A DNA stretch of 64,000 nt from Mytilisepta virgata. Taxonomy: Eukaryota; Mollusca; Bivalvia; Mytilida; Mytilidae. The number at the start of each line of letters is the position of its first letter. Position 1 is the stretch's first letter. Under the pieces are notes generated by a model that saw only the letters and a list, made by a program, of their open reading frames with translations, ran no database searches and had not been told where the DNA came from. Location: assembly GCA_028015205.1 (NCBI GenBank), contig CM051512.1, forward strand, positions 23,839,139 to 23,903,138, read 5' to 3'. The position numbers were made by a program, and so were the translations under genes. Of this stretch, positions 37,101 to 52,100 are shown piece by piece.

Positions 37101-40100
37101 GCTCTTTTAGCGCTCGCTGCGCTCGTTGTAAAAAGAGGTGCACAATGACATGGAAATCCACCCATAGGTTTAGAAGCCATTGAAGGTAGGTGAAACTGTG
37201 ACAAGAACAATGCAGACAACAACAGACAACGTATAGTGATCCCTGTGTGGAAACGTCTAAGCACAGGACATAACAATGATTTACCCCATTAAATGTTGTT
37301 ATGGTAACAGTCCCTGTAACTCTGTTGTAGCAGGAATCCTCTGCCCAGATAATATAATAATGGTACTGGTTCCTCTGTCCAACAATATGTAGTAGATTAT
37401 CTTTCACATGGACTGATTCTGAAAAGCATCAATTTTTTATGCAGTTTGGATGTTAAAAATAGTTCCCCGCGAAAGTCTTAACTTCGGACCCCCAAGAATT
37501 GTGAATTAAAACAGAGGGAGCCAGTGTCAACTGTAAGAATGGAATAAATAATTTTGCAAGTCTCAGTTCGATCCATAAATTATTGTTTCCATTTTTTATT
37601 GTTTACCCTTATGAAACTGAATTGTTTGCCGCAAACTTTCGGCTGACTTATCGCAAGCTTGCGGCAAACAAATTTGTTTGCAAGAAACTACATTTAATGT
37701 TTGCAAGTGTTTGCGGCTAGCGGCAAGCTTCTGGCAAACATTGCAGCTTTTTGCCGCAAGCTTGCTGCAAGCTTACCAGAAATCAAATGTTTGCTAGAAC
37801 ATTGCAGGAAAAGGGTATCTTAAAAAAAAAAATTAACAATAGGACAGAAATTAAAAAGTTTTAGTATAGTATAATTAGAAAAATCAATAATTTGAGTTTA
37901 AATTTTAGTAATTTTTGTTCATCATATTTTTTGTGATAGCCAAAAAAATGCATCTATTTCTGAATTTTTTGTTGATATGAAAAATTTATAAATTGTTTTT
38001 TTTTTTCAATGAATAAGTCAGAGAGATTTATATAACTTACATTAACAAAAATTCAACATCTTATGAAATTCCAATTATGGTATAACCACAATATTACATG
38101 TACATCTAACTCGTACAACTTTTTTTTAATTGAAAGTACCAAATTTTAATGCAAATTTATGTAATCGCTAGCTTACGTACTGGCAAATGTGTCGAAGTAG
38201 AAATAAGTATCGTTGTCATATTCAGGTTCATAATCTCTGAACCAATCAGCATAATCAGTGTCGTTGAAGAAAAGATCTAATACGCTGAAATCTATTGGTG
38301 AATGATCTGGAATGGTTTTGTCGTATCTGGACATGTTGAAATAAGGTCCTGTGTCTAAAATTAGATACAAAACAAAAAAAATAATAAATGTTCAAAAATT
38401 TCTTTAAAGTCATCGAAAATCAACTAATATAACAAATTTGGTATTCAGTTAATTTATTTTATCACAATTATTTTTCCAGCAAAAACAATCGACATCTTTG
38501 CACTCTTGTAGCTTGAAGATATTGTTACTAAAATATTTGCCGAAATATTTCTCAGGGAGAAGATGTTAGAGTGACAGAAAATGGAATTTCCATTCGTCAC
38601 TGTACTCATGAAATTATTTTCTATTTCAGTTCATATATAACAGCTGATATATTTTATAACTAAATCTAATTTTAAGATTAAAATCAACTAATAACAGTTG
38701 CCATTTTTACCTCAAATACGACCGATGATATCAACACACTGAATAATTAATGAATGAAACTATGAATCAATATGCATACAATATAATATTTTTCAGATAA
38801 ACAGAGAATAATACATGGCAAAATGCGTATCACATGCCGTATCACCTCAACATTTCAATATCAGCCCGATAACCTCTGAGACAGATTTTGACATGTTTTA
38901 TACATTTTATCATATATTTCAACAATGGCAAAAAAATTTTTCTAGTCACATGACCAATATGATTTTAAGGGGTATGATAAAGGGGTGATGATGTCGATAT
39001 TATCACGATAGAAAATACAGCTGACAATGTTCTTACAGTATCGTCTATGCAATTTTCCTTTATTTAGTACTAATTATATGATAAATATAGATTATAGCAT
39101 GGCATTCTTCATATCACACCTATTATCAGCCCTAGGTCAAGATATCAGCCCAAGAGCTGTCAGGCTCGAGGGATGATTTTGACCATGAGCTGATAATGGG
39201 TCTGATATTAATAATGACATGTTATATTTTGGTGTTTTCATAGGTCTCCATGAAAATTCTTATATATCTCAATGATTTGTTTCATTACCGTAATACCGAA
39301 TATCCTCGAGGCGTTGATTGTCATTTTTCCTCATTCATTTAGTCAAAATGTTTTGTCACTTATATGTTTTTCTGTTTGTATTAACATTTTTGATTTTTAA
39401 TATAATCCACAGTTTCATTCCGCTATCGTCTGCCGTGTTTCTATTTGCTAATAGTTTAGAATGGATTCTGGAAACGACTGATTTATAACGCGATTACTCA
39501 TTAGGGATATAAAACGAAAGCAGTTGATATAAACCGGAAACAGTTGATAACAAAGTCTTAACAGCACGTTAAGTCAATTCTTATAAGATTTGGGCAGAAA
39601 TATGTACAATTTCCTATTTTATCATAGGGTACAAGTTAACCTTTATTTTCTATAAGTATATGATAAAACCAAATAACTTACTATTAACAGTAGTCCACTG
39701 AATAGCAAAAACTTGTTCACTTAAAATTTCTTTTGTGCCATTCCAGTTGACGACATTGCCATCTACAGGGTTGTCTGTTATAATCTTGAATGTTTCTGTC
39801 GGACAATAATTTGGTCGAAGGTCTCTGTGATTTGGATTAGACGCATTGTAAGATGCATTACACCAATCATATGATAAAATATTAGCTCCCCAATCATACC
39901 TGAAATATACAGAAAAAAGAAGCTGTCTGGTAGAAAGAAATAATGATTTTCCTTCATTATTATGTGGAACAACCAATCCAATCTTTGTACATCAGCAAAG
40001 AAAGTTTGAAAATCTGGTTAATTCAAAGGAGTGTGGGTACACATCTATGAGACAAAAACTCTTGAAAGGATTCTAAAAAGTACATGTAGGTTTAAGACAT

Positions 40101-43100
40101 GATGGTATACATATAGATTTTCCTTCAGGTACGAGTGAGTTATTGAATTTCTCCACCTGAGATAGTTAAATTTTTGATTTTCAACATGTGAGCTTTAGCA
40201 AATGTGTTAAAATCTAAAATTTAAATACCAAGGGTGGAGAAATTCTACAACTAACGAGTAAATTGAAGGAGAATCTGTTTCTCCTATGATTTTCGATAAA
40301 AACTTCAAGAAAATGCCGTTGCTACGCAAATTGTTTACATTGAACATTGTTTCGGAACTTCTCTAGTCTATCGTTCAGATAAACATAAAATCCATGAATA
40401 GGGGCGGGTATATTGCATTCCCTTGGGAATTTAGATAACAGTAATTTTTAACCACTTGGCTGAGAAGTGTGGAAATGTGCCAAGAATGGGAGAAATTCTA
40501 TAACACAACACCTCTGGCAGAATATATCATATTCACATATATTTCCTATAGGTTGGAACTAAAAATAAATATGTAATCCACCTGTAATATAAATACTGCA
40601 CAAACACACATTTATATAATAATCATTCTTAACTAGAGGCTCTCAAGAGCCTGTATCGCTCACCTGGATTTAACTTTTCACCTTGAGCAGACCTAAAAAT
40701 TTAAGTGTTGCAGTCAATTTGGATGGTTTTTCTATAGGATTCTATGTTAAACTAATTTCAGCTGTGGCAGTCATCTTGGTTGTTAGTCCAGTTTCTAAAA
40801 GAGAACCATCTAAGGACCATTTCTGCTAAGTCTTGTTCCAACTGGCTAAGTGGTTTCAGACTAGAAGATTTTTAAATGAATTTTCCTATAGGGTCCAATA
40901 TTTAACAAAGGTCGGTGTGGCAGCCATCTTGGTTTACAATCCGGGTGATCGGACATATTTCTGAAAGAGGACCTCCTAAGGACCAATGCTGCCAAGTCTG
41001 GCTCCAATATTCCAAGTGGTTTCAGAAACAAGATTTTTCAATGAATTTTTCCATAGGGCCCTATGTTAAACTAAGTTCGGGTATGGCGGCCATCTTGGTT
41101 GACAGTCTAGGTCATCGCACAGAATTCTGAAAGAGGACCATCTAAGGACCATTGCTACCAAGTCTAATTCTAATTGGCTTAGTGGTTTCAGATGAGAAGA
41201 TTTTTGAGTGAATTTCCCATTAGGTCATATGTTAAACTAAGATCTGCTGTGGCAGCCATCTTGGTTCACAGTCAACGAAATCAGACACATTCTGAAAGAG
41301 GACCTCCTAAGGACCAATGCTGCCAAGTCTGGCTCCAATATGTCAAGTGGTTTCAGACAAAAAGATTTTTCAATGAATTTTTCCATAGGGCCCTATGTTA
41401 AACTAATTTCGGGTGTGGCGGCCATCTTGGTTGACAGTCTGGGTCAACGCACAAAATTCTGAAAGAGGACCATCTAAGGACCATTGCTACCAAGTCTAAT
41501 TCTAATTGGCTTAGTGGTTTCAGACGAGAAGATTTTTGAGTGAATTTCCCATAAGGTCCTATGTTAAACTAAGATCTGCTGTGGCAGCCATCTTGGTTCA
41601 CAGTCAACGAAATCAGACACATTCTGAAAGAGGACCTCCTAAGGACCAATGCTGCCAAGTCTGGCTCAAATATGTCAAGTGGTTTCAGACAAAAAGATTT
41701 TTCAATGAATTTTTCCATAGGGCCCTATGTTAAACTAATTTCGGGTGTGGCGGCCATCTTGGTTGACAGTCTGGGTCAACGCACAAAATTCTGAAAGAGG
41801 ACCATCTAAGGACCATTGCTACCAAGTCTAATTCTAATTGGCTTAGTTGTTTCAAACGAGAAGATTTCTGAGTGAATTTCCCATAGGGTCCTATGTTAAA
41901 CTAAGTTCTGCTGTGGCGGCCATCTTGGTTCATAGTCCATGAAATCAGACACATTTCTGAAAAAAGACCTGCTAAGGACTAATTTTGCCAAGTCTGGCTC
42001 CAATATGTCAAGTGGTTTCAGACAAGAAGATTTTTCAATGAATTTTCCTATAGGGCCCTATGTTAAACTAAGTTCGGTTGTGGCGGCAATCTTGGTTGAC
42101 AGTCCAGGTCATCGGACACACGTCTGTAAGAGGACCATCTAAGGACCATTGCTGCCAAGTCTGGTTCCAATTGGTCAAGTGGTTTAAGACAAGAAGATTT
42201 TTCAATGAATTTTCCTATAGGGCCCTATGTTAAACTAAGTTCGGCTGTGGCGGCCATCTTGGTTAACAGTCCGGGTCATTGGAGATATTTCTGAAAGAGA
42301 ACCTCCTAAGAACTATTACTGCCAACTTTGGTTGCAACTGGACTTCTAGTTTCATATAAGAAGATTTTTGAAAGTCACCCCCCTTTTTTTTCTATTTTTA
42401 GTAACAGCAGCCATCTCGGTTGGAAGTCGGGGATGCCAGACATAATTTTGGAAGAGGGCCACCCAAGGACCATTCCACCAAAGTTTGGTCTCATTTGGCC
42501 CAGTGGTTTGAGAGGAAGAGATCTTTAAAGGATAGCTTACGCTGGATGCCGTCTTTAAAGGGCAAAAACTCCTATAAGGGGTCAATCAACGACTTTGGTC
42601 ATGTTGACTTATTTGTAGATCTTACTTTGTTGAACATTTTTGCTGTTTACAATTTGTCTTTATCTATAATAAAATTCAAGATAATAACCTAAAACTGCAA
42701 AATTTCCTTAAAATTAACAATTCAGGGGCAATAACCCAACAAAGGGTTGACCGATTCGTCTGAAAATTTCATGATGGGTAGATCTTGACCTGATGAACAT
42801 TTTTACCCCATGTCAGTTTTGCTCTAATTGCTTTAGTTTTTGAGATATAAGACAAAAACTGCAGTTTACCCCTATGTTCTATTTTTAGCCATGTCGGCCA
42901 TGTTGGTTGGTAGGCGGGGTCATCGGACACATTTTTTAAACTAGATACCCTAATGATGCTTGTGGCCAAGTTTGGTTCAATTTGGCCCAGTAGTTTCAGA
43001 GGAGAAGATTTTTGTAAAAGTTAACGGACGACGACGGACGACGGACGACGGACGACGACGGACGACGGACGCCAAGTGATGAGAAAAGCTCACTTGACCC

Positions 43101-46100
43101 TTTGGGTCAGGTGAGCTAAAAATTTGTTTGTGAAAAATCTGATGACAGCAAATCCCAAGAGGTTGTGATATCTTCTTGAGCCCCAGCTTACATCATATTT
43201 AGATGAGAGTATATATTCTATTACATTTGGCTATATATTAGGATTTTTTTAAAAAACAAGAGAATTGAACCTGTATAGCTCACCTGACAGTCCCACAATT
43301 AATATATTTTATTTCATATCAAGTTAAAAATTGTAATGGACATTCCGCAGATGCTTCATACCCAGTTACAGTTCATTTGGCTTTGCAGTTTCAGAAAAGA
43401 ACATTTTAAAAATTCTGACCGATCAGCAATAAGAATTCATCATGTTGGTCATATTAGCTGTCCGACTGGGACGAAATATGCAAACTTTATAAAGGTCCTT
43501 CCACAAATGCTTCATAACAAGTTACAGTTCAATTGGCTTTGTGATTTCAGAGGAGGTGATTTTTAAAATTTTTCCCATCAAAAAATAAGACTACATCATG
43601 GCGGCCATATTAGTTGTCCGACCAGAACAAAATACGCAAACTTTATAAAGGTCCTTCCACACATGCTATATACCAAGTTACAGTTCATTTGGCTTTGCAG
43701 TTTCAGAGGAGAACATTTTTGAAATTTTGATCAATCAGAAATAAGAATTCATCATGGCAGCCATATTGGTTGTCTGGCCAGAACGAAATATGCAAACTTC
43801 ATAAAGGTCCTTCAACAGATGCTTCATACCAAGTTACAGTTCATTTGGCTTTGCAGTTTCAGAGGAGAACATTTTTGAAATTTTGATCAATCAGAAATAA
43901 GAATTCATCATGGTGGCCATATTAGCTGTCCGACCAGAATGAAATATGCAAAATTTATTGAGGTCCTTCCATAGATGCTTCATACCAAGTTTCAGTTCAT
44001 TTGGCTAAGGGGTTTCAAAGCAGAAGATCAAAATGTAAAAGTTTACACGACGGATGAAAAAGTGATGACAAAAGCTCACATGGCCCTTTCGGCAAGGTCA
44101 GCTAAAAATTGTATAAAATGCTACTCACCATCCAATAAAATCGCCTGCAACAATGGTAATCCTTTCATCATCAGGTGGTATATATGTATTTATCTTGTTC
44201 AGGTCTGCATCTGTTTGAAAAATAACAAAACTGTAAGTAGCTTTCATAAAGAGAGACAACCAGTATATACATGTAATACACATTGTGTTAAAAACTTTAT
44301 ATGTAGCCTTTCTACTTAAAAAATGAAACTTTATTAATAAGTACATGAAAACATTTTTCTTATTGTTTCCAGGGTAAATATTCATAATTATTCTAAAAAA
44401 CTTAAATCATCCTTACTAAAATGGTGAAAAATGGTTACAAAATATTGCCAAGTTCTTTGTATCTGTGATCAAAGTTTGAAGTTGCTAAAAAGACTCACTA
44501 GACTGAAATTTCCTTAGGCTCCTCTATCATGTCTATACTGTTACCGATTTAAAGTCAGATGTTGTTCTGGAGTTATGTCGCCTTGTCCGTAAAAAAATCA
44601 AATGTGCACGAAAAATCACAAAATTAACAATTTTTGGGTAAATTAAAAATCGTTTAGACTTCGATGTGCTCAATATATCTTGTTAAAATTTGAAACATAC
44701 TTTGTTAAGATAAGTATCTTTTAATGGTCAACTGCTAATCAATGCTAAACATATAGCTTCAACTCCTATTTTGTGTTTTAATTTAATGAAGTTTACCCTT
44801 CACTAAATGACAAACGTCAAGTAAAAAGCCTATTATATGACACTGATTTCATATTGTTTGATCAAACTACTACTGTGTGTCTCACATACTCCGGCAACAA
44901 ATTCCTCGATGAAAAACTCTGGACTCCATTTCTATTCTGTACTTTTAAAATAACAATTTGATATGTCCTTAAAGTCAACATGGATCAGATTTTCGGAAAC
45001 AAAATTCGCACATATTCTGCTTGTGGTGACATCATATATGATGCAAAAGTTAGTGAAATGCACACAAAAATTGGAAAATTTATCTTTCATAAAATACTTG
45101 GGAAATTTCAGCAGTGAAAAAGACAATAATTCACTATGACTATCAGAAACAAAAGGACCTAGTGTAATATTTTTTACTCCATTCTAAAGAAACATTTGAG
45201 AAATTCCCGAAAAAAACATTTACAGTTTGAAAAAAAAATATACAGTAATTAGTCTGAGACTCCAATTCTTTGAACGCTGAACTTCAGGCCAGATAGGGAA
45301 CAACTTTACTAAGCAGAATTGAAAATGAAAAGACTAAACAATGAGTTACGTACATAAATATTTATTTTTTTACAAGTTCAGTTAGGTAAGTGGTATATTA
45401 TTTTTACTAGCCATAAGCAGATTTTATCAGACTTGGGCTTCAGGCTAGTAACAAAAAGCACACATTTGAATGTTGATATCAATTTATGAAGGGTTATCAG
45501 ATTTGTAGTAAGTTCACGCACCACACAATTAAGTCTTTAATTTTAACTTTGTACACTTTTTAAAATATTCCATCATCGTGATTTTATTAATAGTTTATGT
45601 ACATATGGATAAACTTTTAACCTTATCTTTGTGCGCTTTTATAACACAAAGAAATTGTTGTGCTCAAATGTTGGAGGGTAATATGAAAGAAAAAGAAGTC
45701 TTAAAAATAGGTAGTTACAGTAAATGAATTTCTAGAAATTTTAATAAAGTGATTTAAGGATGCTCGCTGGTCATGTTTTGGTCTTTTTGTCAGATTTTCG
45801 GAACCCTTGGGTTTTATCCATTTCTTAAATATGAAATTTTTTGCCCATGAACCCCCACTTTTTATTTTATAATTAAATCATATATACCTAAAAATGGTAT
45901 TTGACAAAATTTTATGAAATCCTTTTTATTTTTTCATACATCTTTGAGAGACTGAAGTTGTCAATGCAAAGACAATGAAAAATCCAGAGAAACCCCATTT
46001 CCTGCAAATTTTCAAGGCCTTATAGCTCTAAAATGAGCACATGAACCTATATTTTTTTTTTGCTTATTTGTTTACTATTCATATGTTCTCTCATACTAAA

Positions 46101-49100
46101 ACACCCATTTCAAATCCTGTTTATTTCCTATTAGACCAGCGATCATCCTTAAGTAGTATGAGATATCCAAGGTGTTTGAGTTATTCAAATTCAAACAAGA
46201 AACATTCCATTGTAAATATGCTTTTAAATTATTTAACCCTGAAGTGTTCTATGCCTAATGCAGTGATTACACTGCACATGTAAAACATGTATTGTGTACA
46301 CCATTCCCCTTGTTTACACACATACAATCAATCAATGAGGAAGAAAATGGTTTTTGTCTAAATGTGAACAGTTTCACAAGTTTCATGATCATATGTTGTC
46401 TACCTCAATTTTTCATGACATACAGAAAAAACAATATTATCCCTGTTATTATTGTAGTCTTGTGTCGCTCACCTGTATTCTGCTGGCTATCTTGGATTAT
46501 TAATCGGTACAAAATTAACATTTAGTAAGGATCTTTAGGAACACAAGTTTGGTTTCAATCAAGGCAGTGCTTCTTGGGTAGAAGTATTTAACAGATTCAA
46601 CCAATAAGAGATTAGAAAAGACCCGAATGGCCATGTTTTTTTTTTTTAGAAATCTACACCACAAATAACACTTGTGAAAGACCTCAAAAGAATCATTTCT
46701 GCCAAGTGGTTTCAATCCATTCAGTGGATTTCTAGAAGAAGACGTTTGTGTGGTTTTTGCATAAGGTTCTTTGTTAAACTGAGTTCCCGCTGGCAGCCAA
46801 ACATGAATGATTTCAAAGATTAAAACAAATTACCACAGAAAGCTGGAGACAATTTAAAAAAATTTTTCATTTTCATAAGAGTAAAATTTCAATAATACCA
46901 ATTTTGATGCCACTGGTGTCCACGTACAGAAATACTATATGCCTTGTCAACAAAAATTTATTAATATTGCTAATTCTAAACAATTCTATAGTCTGAAATT
47001 AAACTGACCTGTTAAATTAACAGCATTAGTCCCCACGACTTCTCGGTATCCATCAACTCCGATAGATCGCCATACAACAAACTTCAGTGTTCCCACACTT
47101 ACTGGATAGAAGGTCCATTTTGCTATCAGACCACAGCAGGATACAACATGTATATCACTCTCCAGGATGTAGGCATTTCCTGTGAATGAATGCAAACTTG
47201 GATATTTTATTTTATTATATTTTCATTTGGGTTTTACACCATGACTATCATTATATTGTAATTATATCATCAGTTTAGTAAAACTGTCAATTTAAACTTT
47301 TGAACTAAGCTTTTTTTATTTTCAACATGTGATTTAGTGATTTAATTTCTTAATAGAAAGATTTCATGAACTATAAAGGATTAGATTTCTGACTCTGGGT
47401 AAGTTTTCCTACCAAAAGTCAGTGGTTTACTCCGGCTTCCTCCACCAATAAAAACTGGCTGCCACAAAATAGCCAAATGTGCTGAAAACAGTGTAAAACC
47501 TGGACTAAACAAACAAAAAACTTTGGGTAAGTATTGCACCTATTGTACTTCAGGGGGTGAAAAGATCACTGTCAATTACAATATTAGCTTCCTAAATGTA
47601 CTTTTTATTAATCTCTTGAAAAAATGCTGAAATAAATCGTTATTGAAAACTATCTAGAATCTCAGGATAAACAATAAAGAGAGAATCTCAGAATTAACAA
47701 TAAAGAGAGAATCTCAGGATAAACAACTAGAGGCTCTCAAGAGCCTGTGTCACTCACCTGTATCTAATGTGATTTTGGAAATTATGTAAAATTATATAAT
47801 GATTGAGACCAAGATTGGTTTAATTTGACACAGTATTTAAAATTAAAAACAGAAAAACAGGTCATCTTAGTGTAGTCTTACAATAGCTACTGAAGACATC
47901 TTATCATTATTATTTTTGAATATGTGGTCAAGTTGTGACCATTCAGAATTTTTTTTACAATTTTCTGATAGACTTCTAAACATCTTGGATGATGGATCGG
48001 CAACAAAGTAACAACGCTTGGTCAGCACCTCATAAGGAACATTCATGCCATGTTTTGTTACATTCCATTAAATGGTTCTCTAAAAGAAGTCATTTGTATG
48101 CATTTCCCATAGGGTCCAATGTTAAACTTAGTCCCCCGCTGGCGGCCATCTTTGCTGATGGATCAGCTACAAAGTAACAACGCTTGGTCAGCGCCTCATA
48201 AGGAACATTCATGCCAGATTTAGTTTCATTCCATTAAGTGGTTCTCTAAAAGAAGTCTTTGTATGCATTTCCAATAGGGTCCTAAGTTAAACTAAGTTCC
48301 CTGCTGGCGGCCATCTTGGATGATGGATCGGCTACAAAGTAACAACACTTGGTCAGCACTTCATCAGGAATATTCATGCCATGTTTGGTTTCATTCCATT
48401 AAGTGGGTCACTAAATGAAGTCATTTGTATGCATTTCCCATAGGGTTCTATGTTAATTTAAGTCCCCCGCTGCGGCCATCTTGGATTATGGATCGGCTAC
48501 AAAGCAACAACACTTGGTCAGCACCTCATAAGGAACATTCATGCCATGTTTGGTTTCATTCCATTCAACGGTTCTCTAAAAGAAGTCATTTGTATGCATT
48601 TCCCATAGGGTCCAATGTTAAACTAAGTCCCCCGCTGGCGGCCATCTTGGATGATGGATCGGCTACAAAGTAACAACACTTGGTCAGCACCTCATAAGGA
48701 ACATTCATGCCATATTTAGTTTCATTCCATTCTGTAGTTCTCTAAAAGAAGTCATTTGTATGCATTTCCCATAGGGTCCTATGTTAAACTAAGTTCCCCG
48801 CTGGCGGCCATCTTGGATGATGGATCAGCTACAAAGTAACAACACTTGGTCAGCACTTCATAAGGAATATTCATGCCATGTTTGGTTTCATTCCATTAAG
48901 TGGATCACTAAAAGAAGTCATTTGTATGCATTTCCCATAGGGTTCTATGTTAAACTAAGTCCCCCGCTGGCGGCTATCTTGGATTATGGATCGGCAACAA
49001 AGTAACAACACTTGGTCAGCACCTCATAAGGAACATTCATGCCATGTTTGGTTTCATTCCATTCAACGGTTCTCTAAAAGAAGTCATTTGTATGCATTTC

Positions 49101-52100
49101 CCATAGGGTCCTATGTTAAACTAAGTTCCCCGCTGGCGGCCATCTTGGATGATGGATCGGCTACAAAGTAACAACACTTGGTCAGCACCTCATAAGGAAC
49201 ATTCATGCCATGTTTGGTTTCATTCCATTCAGTGGTTCTCTAGAAGAAGTTCAAAATGTTAACGACGACGCCGGACGACGACGGACGCCAAGTGATGAGA
49301 AAAGCTCACTTGGCCCTTTGGGCCAGGTGAGCTAATAAAAAGAGAATCTCAGGATAAACAATAAAGAGAGAATCTCAGGATAAACAATAAAAAGAGAATC
49401 TCAGGATAAACAATAAAGAGAGAATCTCAGGAGAGACAATAAAGAGATAATCTAAGGATAAACAATAAAGAGAGAATCTCAGTATAGACAATAAAGAGAG
49501 AATCTCAGGATAAACAATAAAGAGAGAATTCAGGATAAACAATAAAGAGAGAATCTCAGGATAGACCATAAAGAATTAACAATAAAGAGAGAACCTCAGG
49601 ATAAACAATAAAAAGAGAATCTCAGGATAAACAGTAAAGAGAGAATCTCAGGATAAACAATAAAGAGAGAATCTCAGGATAAACAATAAAGAGAGAATCA
49701 CATTCATGCATGTTTAAAACCTAGTTTTACCTGAACATAATCTCGCAAAGGCTGCGAGTGGAATGAAAACTCACAACCAAATCGCAACCAAATTCAAAAT
49801 TTATAAAAGACAAAAATCTGGATATACAGTATGTGGTTTAATATCTGTAAGTATCATAAAATCCTAAAAAAAAATTAATAAAAAAAATATGAACATTATT
49901 GGAATGCTGTTATTTCAGTGAAAAATATCAGCTAATACAAATTTCAAGATTAGGATTAATAAAAAAATGTGTGAGTCCTCCAAGGAAGACATGTGTCGCC
50001 TGCGGACGTCAATTTTTACAAAAGATATTAAAATTTTCTAAGAAAGAAATATATATGCACACCTTTGCATTAAGGTTAATGCACAGAGAAAGTTTCATCA
50101 AATTGCTTTGAGTGGTTATGGAGTAGTTGAGGATAGAAGTTTTCACCCCTCCACCATTTTTTTTTAAAAATGTCAATTTTTACAAAAAAAAATAAAAATT
50201 TTTTCTAAAAATGAAATATATGCACACCTGTGCATTAAGGTTAATGCTCAGAGAAAGTTTCATCAAATTCCTTTGAGCGGTTTACGAGTAGTTGAGGATA
50301 GAAAAAAAGTGTGACGATGCAAGACGCAAGACGACAGATAGTGATCTCTATGTGTTGACCATGCGCTCCGCAGGTGACACAAAAATCTTATATACATGTA
50401 GAATATCATATGGTCTTTTTCATATTATATCCCATAACAACGCCAAGACACCAATATCAACCCAAGACCTTACTTGAGGGATGATATAGGTCAAGGGGTT
50501 GATATGGGTATGATATAAAAAAATCCCATATCATATTCTCTTAATCATATATTTTTCATTTTGAAATCTCATGATTCTTCAGGGATATGATATGGGTTTC
50601 CCAGCGGGATATGGATATCATCCCGCTGGGATAGTATGGCAAATTCACTTGCGGCTGTAACATATGGGCAAAACTACCAATATCAATGCTAAACATGATA
50701 AAAAATGATAATATTTACCTTCTTCTGTTTCATTTACTGGTCCAAGTGTCAAGTTGGTGATATCTATGTAACTGTATGTTTTGTCCTCACAATCTGTAAA
50801 GAAAAGTATTTGTAAACAAAATGCTGTTGGTGTAGAAAGCTGGTATAGACAAATGATGCTCTTCACATAGAGACAAAACATATCAGACAGAATACACTTG
50901 AGACAGACAGACAAACCAGCCATTTATTTAATGAGCATAATACTAATGATACAAAGATGTATGGCTAGATAAACTAAAATTAAATGGAATACGATAATTT
51001 GACTGAATTCCCGTTTCAAAGGATAATAACCTCTGAATGATATGGGTTAATATAATGGCTCTTGAGTAGCTCCAAACATTGAGAAAACCACTGTTTGCTG
51101 TCAGTTTTATAGATCGTTTCGGTTTTCTAGTTATATATAGATTCTCCTTCAGGTACAAGTCAGTTATGGAATTTCTCCACCCGAGATAGTTTAACTTTTT
51201 ATTTTCAACTGACAAGCTTTTAGCGAGCGTGTTAAATCTAACTATCGAGGGTGGAGAAATTCTATAACTCACAAGTAAATTGACGGAGAATCTGTTTCTC
51301 CTATGATTTTCAACAAAAAGCCATTGCTACGCATTTTGTTTACATGAACGCCATTTCGGAACTTCTTAAGTTTATCTTTCCAACAAACGTTAAAAAAATG
51401 GCGGGAATTCCCATGCAGAAATTGAATCACCCAGAAGTGGCTTAAAATATTATGTATTTTTATCCCACCAATTAAACATGTCAAGAATAGGAGAAATTCC
51501 ATTACAACATCAAATAGAATCATATTTTATTAGATTCACATTAATGTTGATTTGCAAAGTTTTTCAGTAACAAATCTATACTATAATTTCCTAGTTAAAA
51601 ACATTGAGTAACTTTTTCCTAGAATTGCATGTTATCATATTATCTAGAACAAAAAACAAATGTAAAATGCTTGATTCTGTCTCAAGATAACTCAGCGGGC
51701 ATGATGTTCACTTTAGCTGTGTAAATCCCTAAAAAGTTGCAAAATGTGTCAAATATCGAGACCAATTTTTTGTTGATTTTAAATTGGCCCGCCTGCAGTG
51801 TACCACCAATCTTATAACCTAATTTTATTTATGGAAACCTGTTACAAATTCAAATGCAAACTTTAATTACTGCAACATTCAATCTTTCAGTGCCTTTCTT
51901 TTTTTAATTAATTTATCAATCGACACTACTTACATGTACAGTATCGATGGTTCCCCTTCAGTAAACATTCTCTTGTTTCTAGAACATGGGTTTCATCACT
52001 ACCAAGCTGTCCACAGGAGAATTCATATCCGTCGTCAGTAGTAGATTCATGTTCACAGTACCGTGTTCTGATCTGTTTCCCTCGGCCACATGGAAGTGTG

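Noticed and set aside
40915..42142. Several plus-strand frames of similar sequence
   Set aside because: Repeat shadows of the 167-bp monomer; identical motifs recur every one or two monomers.
47989..49171. Five similar short frames ending in G-S-A-T-K
   Set aside because: Each is one monomer of the HINE-like element at 47727-49337.
49375..49569. Minus-strand frame of Y-P-E-I-L-S-L-L repeats
   Set aside because: Comes from the 26-bp minisatellite.
47653..49705. CRISPR-like regular repeats
   Set aside because: Head-to-tail minisatellite with no unique spacers, in a eukaryotic genome.
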